A stretch of DNA of 64,000 bases, taken from the NCBI GenBank assembly GCA_010279815.1, contig QEOQ01000226.1, positions 2,200,456-2,264,455 of the forward strand, read 5' to 3'. Below are positions 13,501-28,613 of the stretch, in pieces. Below the pieces are notes generated by a model. It had not been told where the DNA came from. It worked only from the letters and a program-made list of their open reading frames with translations, and did not search any database. Made by a program: the position numbers and the translations under genes. Each line of letters begins with the position of its first letter. The first letter of the stretch is position 1. The stretch is from Brachionus plicatilis (Eukaryota > Rotifera > Eurotatoria > Ploima > Brachionidae).

Positions 13501-15612
13501 ATAAGTCTGACCAACAAGTCGAGGATATTTCCTCAGATGATCAATGTGTTGAAACTGATGATACAATAAAAAGAAAAAAAAAGAAAAAAATCAAACAATT
13601 TTATTATGAAAAAAGATTATTTAAGCTCCATGTCCCAGATTGGTTTTGGTTGGTTATTGGTATTTTTACTCAAGCTCTATCTTCTATTATGCAACCGATT
13701 ACATCTCTTTTATTTTCCGAGATATTTTTTCTTTTTAGTATAGAAGAGCCTGATAAACAACTAGCTGAAAGCATAAAATACATGTCCATAATAATTTCTT
13801 TAGGACTTGTTGGCATCTTGACCAATATCGGTAGTTGTTTTTGTTTCTCCCTAGTTGGTTCACGTTTGACCAGAAGACTGCGCGTTTTAATGTTCAAATC
13901 AATGCTTAGACAAGAAATCGCATTTCACGATCTAGATGAGAACAAATCAAGCGCTTTATCATCACAACTTTCTTATTCAGCTAGTCTTTGCAAAAATTTA
14001 GCTTCGGAAAAATTAAAAATATATGTACAAGGAATATCAGCAGTGGGATTCAGCATAGTGTACTCTTTTTTTTTGAACTGGAAATTAACCTTAATGATGA
14101 TTATATTCATTCCCATATCTTTTTTTTCCGGAGCTTTGTCAAGTCGGTCATCACTAAAATTTAAAAATAAAACAAACGATAGATTCGAGGATGGCAGCAA
14201 ACTGATTATAGAAACAATTGAAAATATAAGAACAATTTTTAGTCTAGGAAGGCAAAATTTTTTTATTCAGCAATTCAAGAACATTTACGCAAAAAAAAAG
14301 AGGAAAATATTTTTTGAACTGGGTTTCCAGGCTGGTTTCTTCTCACTATCAAACTCAATTGTGTTTTTCATTAGGGCTGTTGCATTCAGTTTCGGATATG
14401 TGCTGATTAAAAATGATGAAATAAATATAGAAGATATTTTTAAAATTTTTCCAATGATAACTTTTTCATCAATGATTTTGGCTCGGTCATACTAACAATT
14501 ACTTGACCAAAGCATGGCACTTAAATCGACCAAAAAGTCAATTAAATTAATTGACCGAGAGCCTAAAATTGACAATTTGAGCTCAGAAGGACTAAGTCCT
14601 GACACATTTTTAGGAAATATAAAATTTGAAAATGTCACATTTAGTTATCCCAATCGCCCTAATAGAAAAATATTAAATGGCTTAAACCTTAAAATAAAGA
14701 GTGGGACTTCAAATGCACTTGTCGGACAATCCGGATGCGGCAAGAGCACTATATTTTCTTTGATACTAAGATTTTATGATGTCGATCATGGAACTGTTTT
14801 TATCGATAATATTGACATCAAAAAATTGAATCTAGAATGGCTTAGATTTAACATTTCTGCTGTAACACAAGAACCGGTCTTGTTTAATTGCAGTGTTTTT
14901 GAAAATATATGTCTAGGGGACTTGAGTCGATCAAAGGTAAATATTTAATTTTCAAGAATTTTAATTTTTAAATATTTATTTTAGATTGAGATAAATGAAG
15001 TAGTAGATGTGTCAATTAAATCAAATATTCATGATAGAATTGAGAGAATGCCAAGCGTAATTTTTTAGATGTAAATTTATTTAGAAAAATTTTAAAATTA
15101 TAAAAAAAAAATAGAATTATAATACTATTGTGGGAGAGAAAGGAAACCAGTTTAGTGGAGGTGAAAAGCAGAGAATAGCAATTGGTAAGTTTAAAAAATT
15201 AAAATTTTTAAAAATTTAAATACAATTATTTTAAAGCTCGTGCACTAATTGGCAACTCGAGACTCCTACTATTTGATGAGGCAACTTCCGCATTAGTAAT
15301 TTTAAAATTTTATTTATTTTCGTCGATAACTAATTATTACTAATTAGGATAATCAATCCGAACACTTGGTCAAAGATGCAATTAAGAAGGCTCAGATTGG
15401 AAAGACAAGTATTACGATAGCTCATAAGTATCTAATTTGTTGTATTTTTTTCAAATTTTCAAATATTTCTAAAAAGATTGAACACAATTATGAATTCGGA
15501 TAAAATATTTTTAATTAAAAACGGATCAGTAATGGAGGAAGGAAGTCATGAAATTTTAATGCAAAATAAAAGTTTTTATTTCAAATTATTTTCCAGTGAA
15601 AAAGAACTCTAA
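10535..15612 (+). pseudogene. ABCB-type (P-glycoprotein-like) full ABC transporter, 11 exons with two in-frame TAA codons
   Basis: Exons: 10535-10591, 10649-10820, 10874-11084, 11137-11223, 11274-12376, 13186-14936, 14985-15056, 15115-15184, 15237-15295, 15348-15427, 15477-15612. All junctions are GT-AG and in phase, giving 1266 codons, close to vertebrate P-glycoprotein (1280 aa). The layout is TMD-NBD-TMD-NBD. NBD1 has Walker A GPSGGGKST (429-437), signature LSGGQ (533), Walker B LLLDE (E558) and switch His 589. NBD2 has Walker A GQSGCGKST (1057-1065), an altered signature FSGGE (1164-1168), Walker B LLLFDE (E1189) and His 1220. Such proteins export lipophilic compounds at the plasma membrane using ATP. 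Codon 145 (11077-11079) and codon 980 (14493-14495) are both TAA. There is no frameshift, so it is either a recent pseudogene, a sequence error or a readthrough gene. Nine introns are 49-58 bp; intron 5 (12377-13185) is 809 bp and empty as far as I can see. Confidence 0.85.
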
Positions 15613-16786
15613 CTAATTATAAACCGTATTGATTCATTTGCTAATTAAATTATTATAGTACGAAAAACAAAATTTGAAAAATTATTTCTAATATTTCTTT
15701 TTAACTCATTTAAATCATATGACTAACACAAATATGAAACATTCTTTTTTTTTTTTTCTTTTTATCTAGAAAGACAAAACTTTACTTTATTTTACTTTTT
15801 ATATTTTCTTTACATCACCCTTGCGGTGTTTATTGAATAAATAATAATAGTCTAAATTTTAAATTATAGTTTTGATTTTTTTACTTGATAATTTAATTCT
15901 TTTAAAAAAAATAATTAGATTGCTTTTATTTCAATTTCAATTTTTATAGTATTAAGAAAACATATCCTCAAAATCCTCTCGGAGCAGACTCTGTAAATGC
16001 ACTCAAGTATTTGATAATAATATTTCAATACAAGCCGATAGTGTGAAGATTTAGCAAAGTATTCAGTGAAACATATAATTAAACTTAATTTTTTCAAATC
16101 TAACAAAAAAAACTCTAAAAATATAAAAATTTAAAGTCAATATTAAAAACTAAGCTTTTTATTAATTAAATAATTAGCCCTTATATTTAATGTTTATTTT
16201 AAACTGACCAAAATTATCAGTGTTAAATTATTTTAGTGTTAACAGAAAAGATTCATTTTAAGTTATAATTAAGCTTGTATATATTTAATAGAAAAAAACA
16301 TGACTATTTATGCAATCAGAGAAATTATAATCTTGTTTTTAAAAATGTGATTTTTTTGGAAGAAAATAATTCCAATTCATCAATAAGTTTAGTTTGAATT
16401 TTTCGGCGGAACTCTTATATTTATATTCGAAGACTATATAACACTATGAAATGAACATTCAAACAAAACAAAAAAGCTCTTTATTTCTATTAATTAATCA
16501 AATTGAAAATTTTATAAAAAATGTAGTGAAAGCATAAAATATGAACTTATTATTTATTTAGTCTAAAATGTTATAATTTTTTTCTTTTTTAATCAATAAA
16601 ATAAATATTTTAATTTTTTTTTTTATTTTATTTGAATTTTATATCGAAGTTTATTCAAAATTAAAAATCTTAATTATGAAGTTTTTTATAATAAATTCAA
16701 AAATTAAATTAGTCTACTTTGATGTTTGACCTTGGCTATTGGAGACTAAAAGGCATGATTTAAAAAAAGGCCGAAAAATTATTATT
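15613..16786. other. Intergenic, nothing recognised
   Basis: AT-rich DNA between the convergent 3' ends of the ABC transporter (+) and COMMD5 copy A (-). No gene or repeat identified. Confidence 0.5.
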
Positions 16787-17633
16787 TTATTCAATAAGTT
16801 TAAAAAATGATCTGTTTAAAATATCATCTATTTCTTTAAGAGCCACAGCAACACTAAATCTCAATTTATGAAAAGCATGTATATTCATTTCAAAAGAGAC
16901 AGTTTTTCCATTAGATAAATTCATTTGAATCAAAATATAAGGATCTAAAGTCCGATTAAGTGAACTTGTTGATAAAGATACATCTATTCTCCAATTTATA
17001 GATAAAAGATTGACATTCCTTGGAATATCAAATGTAATATTTTCAGCATTTATCCTTTTAAGGCGTAATATTTAATATTAATTAATTTTAGATAAAAATA
17101 CCTCGTTCCATAAAGAACATTGATTATATCCGAGGCAAAATCTTGGGGGATTCTTCGAATTTTATTTATTTGATGAAAAAAACAAACATAATTCTTACTT
17201 GAGAATTTCAACCAAATCTTCTTTTACCACCTAAAATTTAACATAAAGAATTTATAAAAAACTATTTGAAAAATACATCTCGTTTTTTGCAAGAAGATTT
17301 TATTGCTAATCTAAACAATTTTTCCAAACTTGCCAATAACAATACACAATCTTTCTCAGGTATCTTGTAATTCTTCGATATAAATTCAATTTTTTCATAA
17401 TCATTTCCCTTATGCTGCTCTAACACGGGGATAATAACTAAAATTTAAAATTTAAAATTTAAAAATTAATTTTTTCCTCAAAAAGAACCTTTAATTAGTT
17501 CCCTAAAACAGGCTTTGTTTAAATTTACCGATTTCTCTTTGTTATTTAAAATGGATTGCAAATACTTTAATTCATGCGTTACTCTTGGACCCCAGAATGG
17601 CGTCCGATCATAGTTTTGAATTCTAGATGACAT
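16787..17633 (-). CDS. COMMD5: COMM domain protein, COMMD5-like, copy A
   Basis: Exons (minus strand, in order): 17489-17633, 17277-17437, 17199-17230, 17102-17152, 16787-17054. Phases fit and give 218 aa ending in TAA. The C-terminal COMM domain is clear: INWRIDVSLSTSSL, then IQMNLSNG and FHKLRFSVAVALKEI, the Trp-Arg-x-Asp-Val and Leu-Arg-Phe-x-Val-Ala pattern that I associate with COMMD5. COMMD proteins form a ten-subunit ring (Commander complex, with CCDC22/CCDC93 and retriever) that recycles endosomal cargo. Exon 3 is only 32 bp. The gene lies 532 bp downstream of PP1 copy A on the same strand. It is clearly diverged from copy B, for example VIIPVLEQHKG against VVVFSFENLNN in exon 2, yet keeps the same intron positions. 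Confidence 0.85.
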
Positions 17634-18165
17634 TTAAAAATAAATTTTTTCTATAAAAAGCACAGTATTTAAAAAATTTTCACATGATCATCACTTGAAA
17701 ACGATAAAATTTTATTTATAATTTATGAAATATCTTAGAATAATACATAAAAAATTTTTTATAATAAACGCTTAATCAAAAGATAAATAAACTACTTTTA
17801 TCAAGTCTAGAAAAAAAAGCTATCTAAATTTTAAATGTAAATATAAGGTCTCGTAAACAAGGAAAATCTTCAACTAAGATTTTAATAAAATTATAAAAAA
17901 ATATTTTTTTAATTTTTATTTAAAAATTTTATTTAGCATACAAAATTTAAATACAAAATTATTTTCGAATAACGTTTAGAATTAAATTATTAGTTCCATG
18001 ACACCAGATAAAAGGAACCAATAGAATAAATATTATATTGAAAAAAAAAGAGTAAATTTATTTCTAGAAGAAATTATATAACGGTTATGCTAAAATTTAA
18101 AGAAAATTTGCAAAAAATTAATAAAAATTTAAAATAATAAAACAAAAATTTTTTTAATCTATAAT

Positions 18166-19322
<1,157 letters not shown>

Positions 19323-19743
19323 TACTTTTGTTTTCTCTTTACGATTCGTTAGGTTTATTATTAATTCGATTTGTTTTAATTTCTTTTGTTTTCACACTCT
19401 GTAATCTTTATAAATTCCGCTTCATTTTTTTTAAGTCTTGATAAAAATCAGAGTAAATAGATTAGAATAATCAATTTTGCGTCAGCTATCACACTAAATA
19501 CGCTTTTGTAAATTAAATGCCTAATTTTGTAAGAAAAAAAAACAATAAGGTGCTTCGAATAAAATAAAATAAAAAGTTAAAATAATATTTTTAAGATGTT
19601 TTTTTTTTTATTTTGCTTTAACTCCTTTGTGGCAATATAATAGAAAAAAAATCAAAGAAAGGTTGTCCCAAGCAACGGTTATATCTTTTGTATAAAATTT
19701 TATTATTTTGAGATTTATTTTTTATTTTTTTTTGCAACAATAA
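19323..19743. promoter_or_regulatory. Probable bidirectional promoter region between PP1 copy A and a small ORF
   Basis: About 420 bp separate the divergent start codons at 19322 (-) and 19744 (+). No TATA box or other defined element is obvious. The promoter call is inferred only from the head-to-head arrangement. Confidence 0.3.
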
Positions 19744-19980
19744 ATGTTTTGCAATAATTCATTAAAAACCCCATTAAGTCAATATTTGCCTAAAACAAAG
19801 CCCTTTGCAAATAGGCCAAACTTTGATACGCCCAAGAATTTTACTACTCCGGAATTTGACCCTCATATCCTCCAAAAGCTTTCCTCGACATTCGGCTTAA
19901 AGCATCACAACTTTATTACATCAGCAGACTTATTAAACAATACGTCATTCATTCAAAAAGCTCTTTTTTTGAGGAAATAA
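19744..19980 (+). CDS. Small hypothetical protein, 78 aa
   Basis: ATG to TAA ORF (MFCNNSLKTPLSQYLPKTKP...) with no intron. It has good coding character for this AT-rich DNA: nine Pro and nine Phe, balanced Lys/Asp content, and no low-complexity run. No signal peptide or membrane segment is present. I do not recognise the family; short Pro/Phe-rich proteins of this type occur among ciliary microtubule inner proteins, but that is only a resemblance. It lies head-to-head with PP1 copy A and no equivalent is present upstream of PP1 copy B. A chance ORF cannot be excluded. Confidence 0.45.
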   Translation: MFCNNSLKTPLSQYLPKTKPFANRPNFDTPKNFTTPEFDPHILQKLSSTFGLKHHNFITSADLLNNTSFIQKALFLRK

Positions 19981-22900
19981 ATCAATAAAATGCTTATAAA
20001 TTATTATTTTATAATGATTAAAAAAGATATGCTAATACCAATTTTGATAAGACTTAAATCTTCCAAAAAAAAATTAAAGAAAAAGAACGCCAAGTTTTTT
20101 TTAATAATAGATCTTATTATAGCTGAATCAATAATCAAAAATTTATAATCAACTTAGACAGCTTTTTGATGATTAATAACTTATCTGGCTTTAGGCGCTG
20201 ATGAAATAGACGCCTTGCTCACATTTTAAATTAGAAAGCATTGTCGGGATTAAAATCTCCAAGTATAGAAATTCTTGCGTCAAAATCCCGGATTTTATAA
20301 ATTCTTTTGTTATGGGACCCGTAATTTAAGCTATTTAGGATTAGTAGAATAAAGAAAATGTGGGATGCGAAAATAAAAATTTGGAATTGGGAATCTAAAT
20401 GCTGAGTAAGAAAAATACTCGCGCCAGATCAAAAAATTCATATAATTACAGTTTAAAAATTTTATTTAGGAAAATGATCGCATTCTTGATAATAATTTCA
20501 AGATAATTTTTGCTAAATATTTGCCTGACAGATTTAGCCCATCTTTGACTAAGAGTTAAATAATTTTCGACTAATTTTTGACGTCATCGAATATAGCATA
20601 TAATTTTTTTCCTGTGATGTAACTTATTTTTCTTGTAAAAAGTCAAAAATATTTCTCAAGTCTTAGAATTGGGTTCGGATTGAAATCTAAAACTTAGCAT
20701 TTTTTGAAACATTAAGCCAAATTTTTTCCAAATGACTTTTAGAAAAGAATTTCCTAAGTATTCATCTATTGCAAAAAATTAAATTAAAGATACTCGATAA
20801 GAACGGATGTGCAATCATTCGGTTCAGTTACAAGCTCTGTTACTTTTATTGATCATTTTTTTGCCTAAAAAAATTCAAAAAAATGCTCAAAAAAATTCAA
20901 AATTTGAATTTTAGATATTGACCCTTTGAAAATAAAAACATTCGGTTGCCATGAATGACTTGAATAATTAATGAGTAGCAAATTGGCATCTAGCTAAAAT
21001 CGATGCAAACTCTTCGCAAAAATTAAAAATTTTTAGCTCTAGACAAATGAATTTAAACAAACAAAAAGCTTTTCTCTTAATTTAACTAAAATCGTTAATT
21101 TAAAATTAAAAAATATAGCTTAATTTGCCAAGTTTAATTATACCTTGTAATAAAATTGGAACTATAGCTGCCCAGATTTTCAAAATAAGAACTTTTAAAG
21201 AATTCCTTAATTTTTTTAAAAAATTGCTCTTATCATTGAGAAAAATGCATTAATCCAAATTATAAACAAGAACACCAAAAATAAAATGCACAATTTCTAA
21301 ATGTATATGCTTGGAACTAGATACATATTATTTTTAGAATGATATTTATTCTTTCAATCAAAAAATAAATTAACCTTATAAATGTATATTAAATATTAAA
21401 TTTGAAAGTTTGGCTTAAGCATTAAAAAAAGCTAAACTTTTTTTCATGAAAAAAAGCGTTCATGTTCATGTATTCGCTTATGCAATTCATGTCTAAAATA
21501 AATAATTTTGAATTCGTTTAAGATAATTCAGCTTGTTAGATTGAACCACTTAAAAATTAAAACTGAAATTGTCTAGAATTAATTTTTAAATTAAAATAAT
21601 GCTAGAGTTGCTGGGCGTCAATATTATAAATGCTTAGAACACATCTCTTTAATTATGTTAAGAATTATTCGAACAAAAAGTTTCACAACAAAGGCGTGAA
21701 ATCTAAATCGAAAAAAAAATGATCCAACTTTTTGCTAAATTAAAATTTTAATTTAAAAAAACAGAGTATTTAGACAAAAGAAATTAAGAAATTTCAAAAA
21801 ATTTTTAATCTTGAGTGATTTTTCAAAGTCTATTTATTTTTTAAATAAATCACATTTTTTCAAAAATTTAATTTGTATAAACATATAATAATAGGGCCTA
21901 TTGTGCTCAAATTTTTCCAAATTTCAATTGGAACTGATCAAATCAAATTCTAATTAATAGCAAAACTTGAATTAGTCTTTCCACGCTGAATTTTAAACAG
22001 TGCCGAAAGACTTTCCGGCTCTTATTTCAAAAGAAGTTTTTTAATTTAATTCCTTAAGAATGAAATTTTTGTTTCATGAATTTTTGAAATGAGACACTAA
22101 AATATGTCATTTATTGTTAAAATAATGTCATTTTGGTAAATTTCACAATTATATCCAAAAATGTTAACCTATTATAACCAAAATTCAAATGAATTATTGA
22201 TAAAGACTTCATATTATACTGCGCTTTAATATCAATTCCTCATTATTCTATTTGAATTTTTCTAGTCGGAAAAAATTTTTTTTTTTTTTTTATACATATC
22301 TAGCACTCTTTTGCTAATTAAAGTTAATAAATAATTCAACAGAAATACACTTTTGGAAAAAAATCCTTAATTTAATGATGTAAATAGTTACAAAAAAATT
22401 GAAAGATAATTATGTATCAATTGGAAAAACTTAAATGAAAAGATGTCAAAAAAAGAAATGATGATTAGTGATAATAATAGTGTGATTAGTTTTTTTATTA
22501 AGATGACTAAAAATGGAGCAGTTGGAACAAAACAGTTCCACAAAAGTATCTCAAAGCAAATTTTGCGAGATGGGCATCAATTTGGCTTATTACTTCAAAT
22601 AAAATAAAGTCTATTTCATTAGTAATTATTCTACAAGAAATATAAATGTGTTCTTTATTTTAAGCTTTATAATGTTTGAAACTATATATTTTCTTTATAT
22701 TTCTTAGAAAATTTTACTAAGCAATTAAGCAAACGCTATTTTTATTTTAAATTTTTGCAAAATTGTGAAAAAAAGAAATTTTTGAAGAATAATTATTGCT
22801 TAGCTAATTTCTATTAAAAGGGCCGGAATTGTGATTTTGGGGATAAAAAATTAAGCAGAAAAATTATCTTTCAGCCATATACCCCTCAGAGTTTGTTAAG

Positions 22901-24334
22901 AAAAAAGCATCTTTGCCCTTGGGTTTCAAAATTTGAAAATTAAAAAAATTATCAAAAAAATTCATTTCTTACAGAGCAATCAAATTTAAACTAACATTTT
23001 TTTTCTATTTTTTGATTGAATATTTTGATAAAAAGCTTTAATTTTTATATAGTAAATGTTTAAAAAGTAAAAAGAAAATTTCAGCTATTTTGAAATAAGC
23101 ATTTTTATAAAGAAAATTGTTAATTTAAATTTTTGACAATCTGTGTACTTTTTAGATTGATTAAATAAAAAATTGAAAAAGGTCCAGCAAAAGGAAGAGA
23201 GAATTAATGAAATGCTTAGTCAAAAAAGCTTGTTTCAATACACCTTTGGTCAATAGTTATTAAGTAGGTTTTTATTGCAAGAATAGTACTCAAACAAATC
23301 GGATGTCAGAATGAGCTTTACAAGGGCGAATCTAGAAAATTTCTCTTGAGATCTTAAGTTTTAAAAAAAATCCAAACAAATTTAATTTATTTCTTCAAAG
23401 TAAAATAATATGAAATTATAGAGAAATGACTGTAAAAAATGAAATGGTTTTAAATTTATTTTAGTGAATTCACTGATTTTTATTAAAGCAAACACTTTAA
23501 TTACTTTAACCAACTTCACTTTTTCTGCTTCTTATGACTCTCTACCAATAATAGCATTATTAATTAGTTTTTCTTGGCCCATATAACTTATAAGAATTTT
23601 TCGACAACACTGTTTAGCTCTCTAGTTTGTATCAATAGGAGCACTCGAACTTTAAAGAAATCATAAAAGAAATCCAAAAAATAATTTGTTGGTAAATTTA
23701 AGTAAAGGCATTGAATGAAAATTGATATTTTAATTTTAATCGAGACATTATAAACTTAAAGCTTATAAATAAAACAAAATTTGTTAAACAAACTTAATAA
23801 CAAAAAATCCTAGATAAATTGTTTTTCAAATAACAATTAATGAAATCGATTAATTTAGAAAAAAAAAACCAAAGGCAAGTGTTCATTTTTAATATTAATT
23901 AAAAAAAATTTAAGCCAATATTTATTAGAAAATATAATTTAAAAAAGGAATTAAAAGTTCCTGTTCTCAGCATTAATATTAAAAAATCTAATATTTCTCT
24001 ATTAAAGCTATAAAATGTTCTCTTAATTGGCAAACCTAAGAAATACTTGACAAGAGCATAAATTTTAAATTCGACTCAAAAATAATTTATTCATCTCTAA
24101 TGAAAAATTCAAATCCTAAGTCATTAATAATATTTTTCCATATAAAGTCCTTGAAGATAAACATTGTAATCCAGCTTTCTTTTGTTGACTCTATCCTTGA
24201 GATTAGTATAAAAGTCCTAGATCTCAGCCTAGATTTATTAGATTTATTAGGAAAAATAAAAAAAAATTTATATGAGATTAAGCGGAAACGCAATGTGTGT
24301 TGATTAAAACAGTCTGAAAACTTTAAATAAAATC
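19981..24334. other. Gene-free spacer between the two PP1-COMMD5 pairs
   Basis: About 4.3 kb of AT-rich DNA. I found no coding frame, RNA gene or clear repeat, and no remnant of a further duplicated gene. Confidence 0.5.
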
Positions 24335-25467
24335 TTAGTCTGTTAATTTAAAAATGTGTCTATTTTGATTATCAGACATTTCTTTGAGAACTAAAGCCAC
24401 GTTAAATCGAATCAAATGAAACATTGGAACATCCATTTCTAATGTTTTTATTCTGCCATCAGATAACTCCATTTTTAATATGATAGTTGGCACGAGTCCG
24501 CGGGTTACAGAGCTTGAAGATATAGACACATCTATTCTCCAGTTGATTGACGCAATTACAGGATATTTGGGATAATTCAATGACAAATTTTTTTCCATAT
24601 ATTCCCGCCTTAATTTTCGTATAAAATAATTATTTTCAATTTAAGAAAATCTAAGTACTTTTGACTATTTAACAATAGTTAAATCGAAAAAAAATCTTTT
24701 ATTTTTCAATAAGAAATTTTAATTAAAGCTCAAAATGGAATAAAATTTCCTGAGCTAAAAAAATTTTCAAAAGTCTTGCTTTTTTTTCCAAAAATTACCT
24801 ATGACCCGTTATGACCATCATAAAATCGGACACAAATTCTTCTGGCAGTCTTTAACCAAACAAAAAAAAGTAATTAAAGAATTAAACAAAAATAAAATTA
24901 CTTCAAAAAATCCAGTAAATCTGCTTTTATAGTCTTTAATTAATATATTATTAAAAGATTAACAATGACATTCAAATTCCTTTCTTTTATTCAATTATTT
25001 TTTATTTTAATTTTTTTAATCTTTTACTAAATTCATTAATTCTGAGGCGCATTATTCTTTGTTTAGAAAAGAATTTGATGTAAATTAAATATTACATCTT
25101 GCTTAATAGATGAGCGCTTCGAATACTTAATCAGTTTGTAAATGCCAGTGTACAAGCTTATCATTATATTATAGGAAATTGAATGCTTTTTTGACGTATC
25201 ATCAATTTTTTTTTCAACCAATTTCAGTTCTCTTTCATTGTTTAAATTTTCAAAACTAAAAACAACAACTTTAAAACAAAAAATAATAAAGAAATGATTC
25301 TAAAATAAAAAAATTGTCCAACCTTTGAATATATCTCGGTAGCAAGCTTTGGTAATGGTAAAATTTTTCATCTCGTCATTGAACACTTTCTGAACATATT
25401 TGAATTCAGCTGGAGTTCTGAATCCCCAGAAAGGAGTTCGAGTCGAAGTAGTCAAATAAGACGACAT
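24335..25467 (-). CDS. COMMD5: COMM domain protein, COMMD5-like, copy B
   Basis: Exons (minus strand): 25323-25467, 25096-25268, 24902-24933, 24799-24849, 24335-24608, in phase, 224 aa, the length I recall for human COMMD5. The COMM domain reads INWRIDVSISSSSVTRGL, then MELSDG, then FHLIRFNVALVLKEM, closer to the human sequence than copy A. Exons 1, 3 and 4 have exactly the lengths of copy A (145, 32, 51 bp), so the two are duplicates of one gene. The acceptor of exon 2 is the AG ending at 25269; the next AG downstream would break the frame. The expected role is in the Commander endosomal recycling complex. It lies 391 bp downstream of PP1 copy B. Confidence 0.88.
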
Positions 25468-25858
25468 TATTCTAACATTTAATTAAATCTGAGAAAACAA
25501 ATTTCTTCATCTGGCAATGTCATTTACAACACTGGTTTTAAAACAATTATATAGTCATGTTTTTATAATTTATTAATTTATACAATTAAAAAAAAAGAAA
25601 ACTTTTAAATTCGATTTTTACATAAATTCATTTAAATTTTAATCTAACTTTAATGTCTAGTTGTCTTGAATGATGCGTCCAAATTTGTTTAACACACTTG
25701 AATGAACAAACAAAACAATATATGAATCGAAGTTTAAGTTTTTGATATTTTTAGCGAATCTTAGAAGATAAATGACACAAAAAACTTTAGAAAAAATGTA
25801 TTTTTATTTTTTTTCTATTCTTTTTAAATACATAAGAAATAAGTGTCAATCATTTAGG

Positions 25859-27316
<1,458 letters not shown>

Positions 27317-28613
27317 TTATTCAATGTGCTAAATTTTATCTAAAGATTATTATTAGAAAAAAAAAATAATTAGATTTTTTAATTTTATTCTGAACCATAG
27401 TTTTAAAGTTGAATATGTTTGATCCAGTGGTAAAGTGTGAAAAATTTGAATGAAACTTTTTTTTTTCTCTTAAGTAGTAAGAAAAAACGATGCATTAAAA
27501 ATTTTTTATTTTGTTTTAGAGAAAATTAAATTTTAGCTTCATATGCAAATTGCGATACAAATAACTAAAAATAATATTTTATGTTTATAAATTATATTAG
27601 CATTTTTTTAATATATTTATATTTTTAAATTATAAATTTGTTAAAATAAATTTGAAAATTTTGCTACAGTCATGCGCTTGAACATGTCTTTGAGCTAACA
27701 AATGCATCAATCCTCCATTAGAATAACTTAGAAATCCTAGCAACTTCAAAGTAAATTATTGTGGTAAATGCACTTCATTTTTTCTTGAAGAAGTTTGGAC
27801 TTGGTATAAACAAGGCTATGTAAATTGTCTATATAAAGCTCGATTTGTTCACAAACAAAAATTGCTTTTACTTTTTCATTTGATTGTTAATAGTAGAATT
27901 TTCAAAATTAAATAATTGACTATTTCAAAGCAATCAAGTATTTGTGTTTAAGTGCTGACCATTTGCATTAATAATAAAGTATAATTTGTTTATCAGTCTG
28001 AAAATTAGCAATGTTTGTTAAATAAATTGAGACAATTTTATCCAAATTCTAGCAAAGTATTTGGCATTTTAAATAAATTGAAAATAAATTTTATTTTAAA
28101 AATTTTATTATTTTTATTTATGTAGAAAAAAAAGATATTTTTTAAAATAATTCAAATTTTTTAACCATTAAAATAATGAACAAAGTGAATAAATTTTGAA
28201 AATAAAATAAAATTTTATGACAAGCTGCTATTTATGTTTTGAATTCTTGACGAATTTTACAAAAAAATAAATTCTCCAAGAATTGAACTAAATTTGAGAA
28301 AGGAAAGAAAAAAATAAATTAAAAGATATATTTATTTTTAATTGAGCCTATTTTTAAAATTTAAAGAGAAAAATCGCTGGTAAAACCATTGCTAAAAAAT
28401 AACTTAATTTTAACTTTTTTCTCTGGTAAAATAAATCCAAGAGCCTGTTTGATTGTACCTAAAATTAATAAAAAGAAAAAAAACTGACTGTCGAAATAAA
28501 CTATAATATTTTTGTCATTTAATCGAAAATAAGGTAGATACACGAAAGTATAAGTTAAGGTAAGAAACAAAATATTACACAGAAATGAGATACTGGGTAT
28601 TGTAGTCAGAGCT
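27317..28613. other. Intergenic, nothing recognised
   Basis: AT-rich DNA between the PP1 copy B start codon and the distal terminal exon of hexokinase. No gene seen. Confidence 0.5.

Noticed and set aside
14479..14508. A 27 bp intron (GT at 14484 region, internal TACTAAC, AG before 14511) that would remove the second TAA in frame
   Set aside because: Far shorter than the roughly 50 bp minimum intron elsewhere in the window. Without it, the spacing of the segment matches P-glycoprotein as I recall it, with the TAA at the place of a sense codon.
10535..15612. Stop-codon reassignment (TAA as a sense codon)
   Set aside because: The same gene, COMMD5 copies, PP1 copy A, hexokinase and NCAPD2 all end in TAA at the expected place, and the other genes contain no internal TAA.
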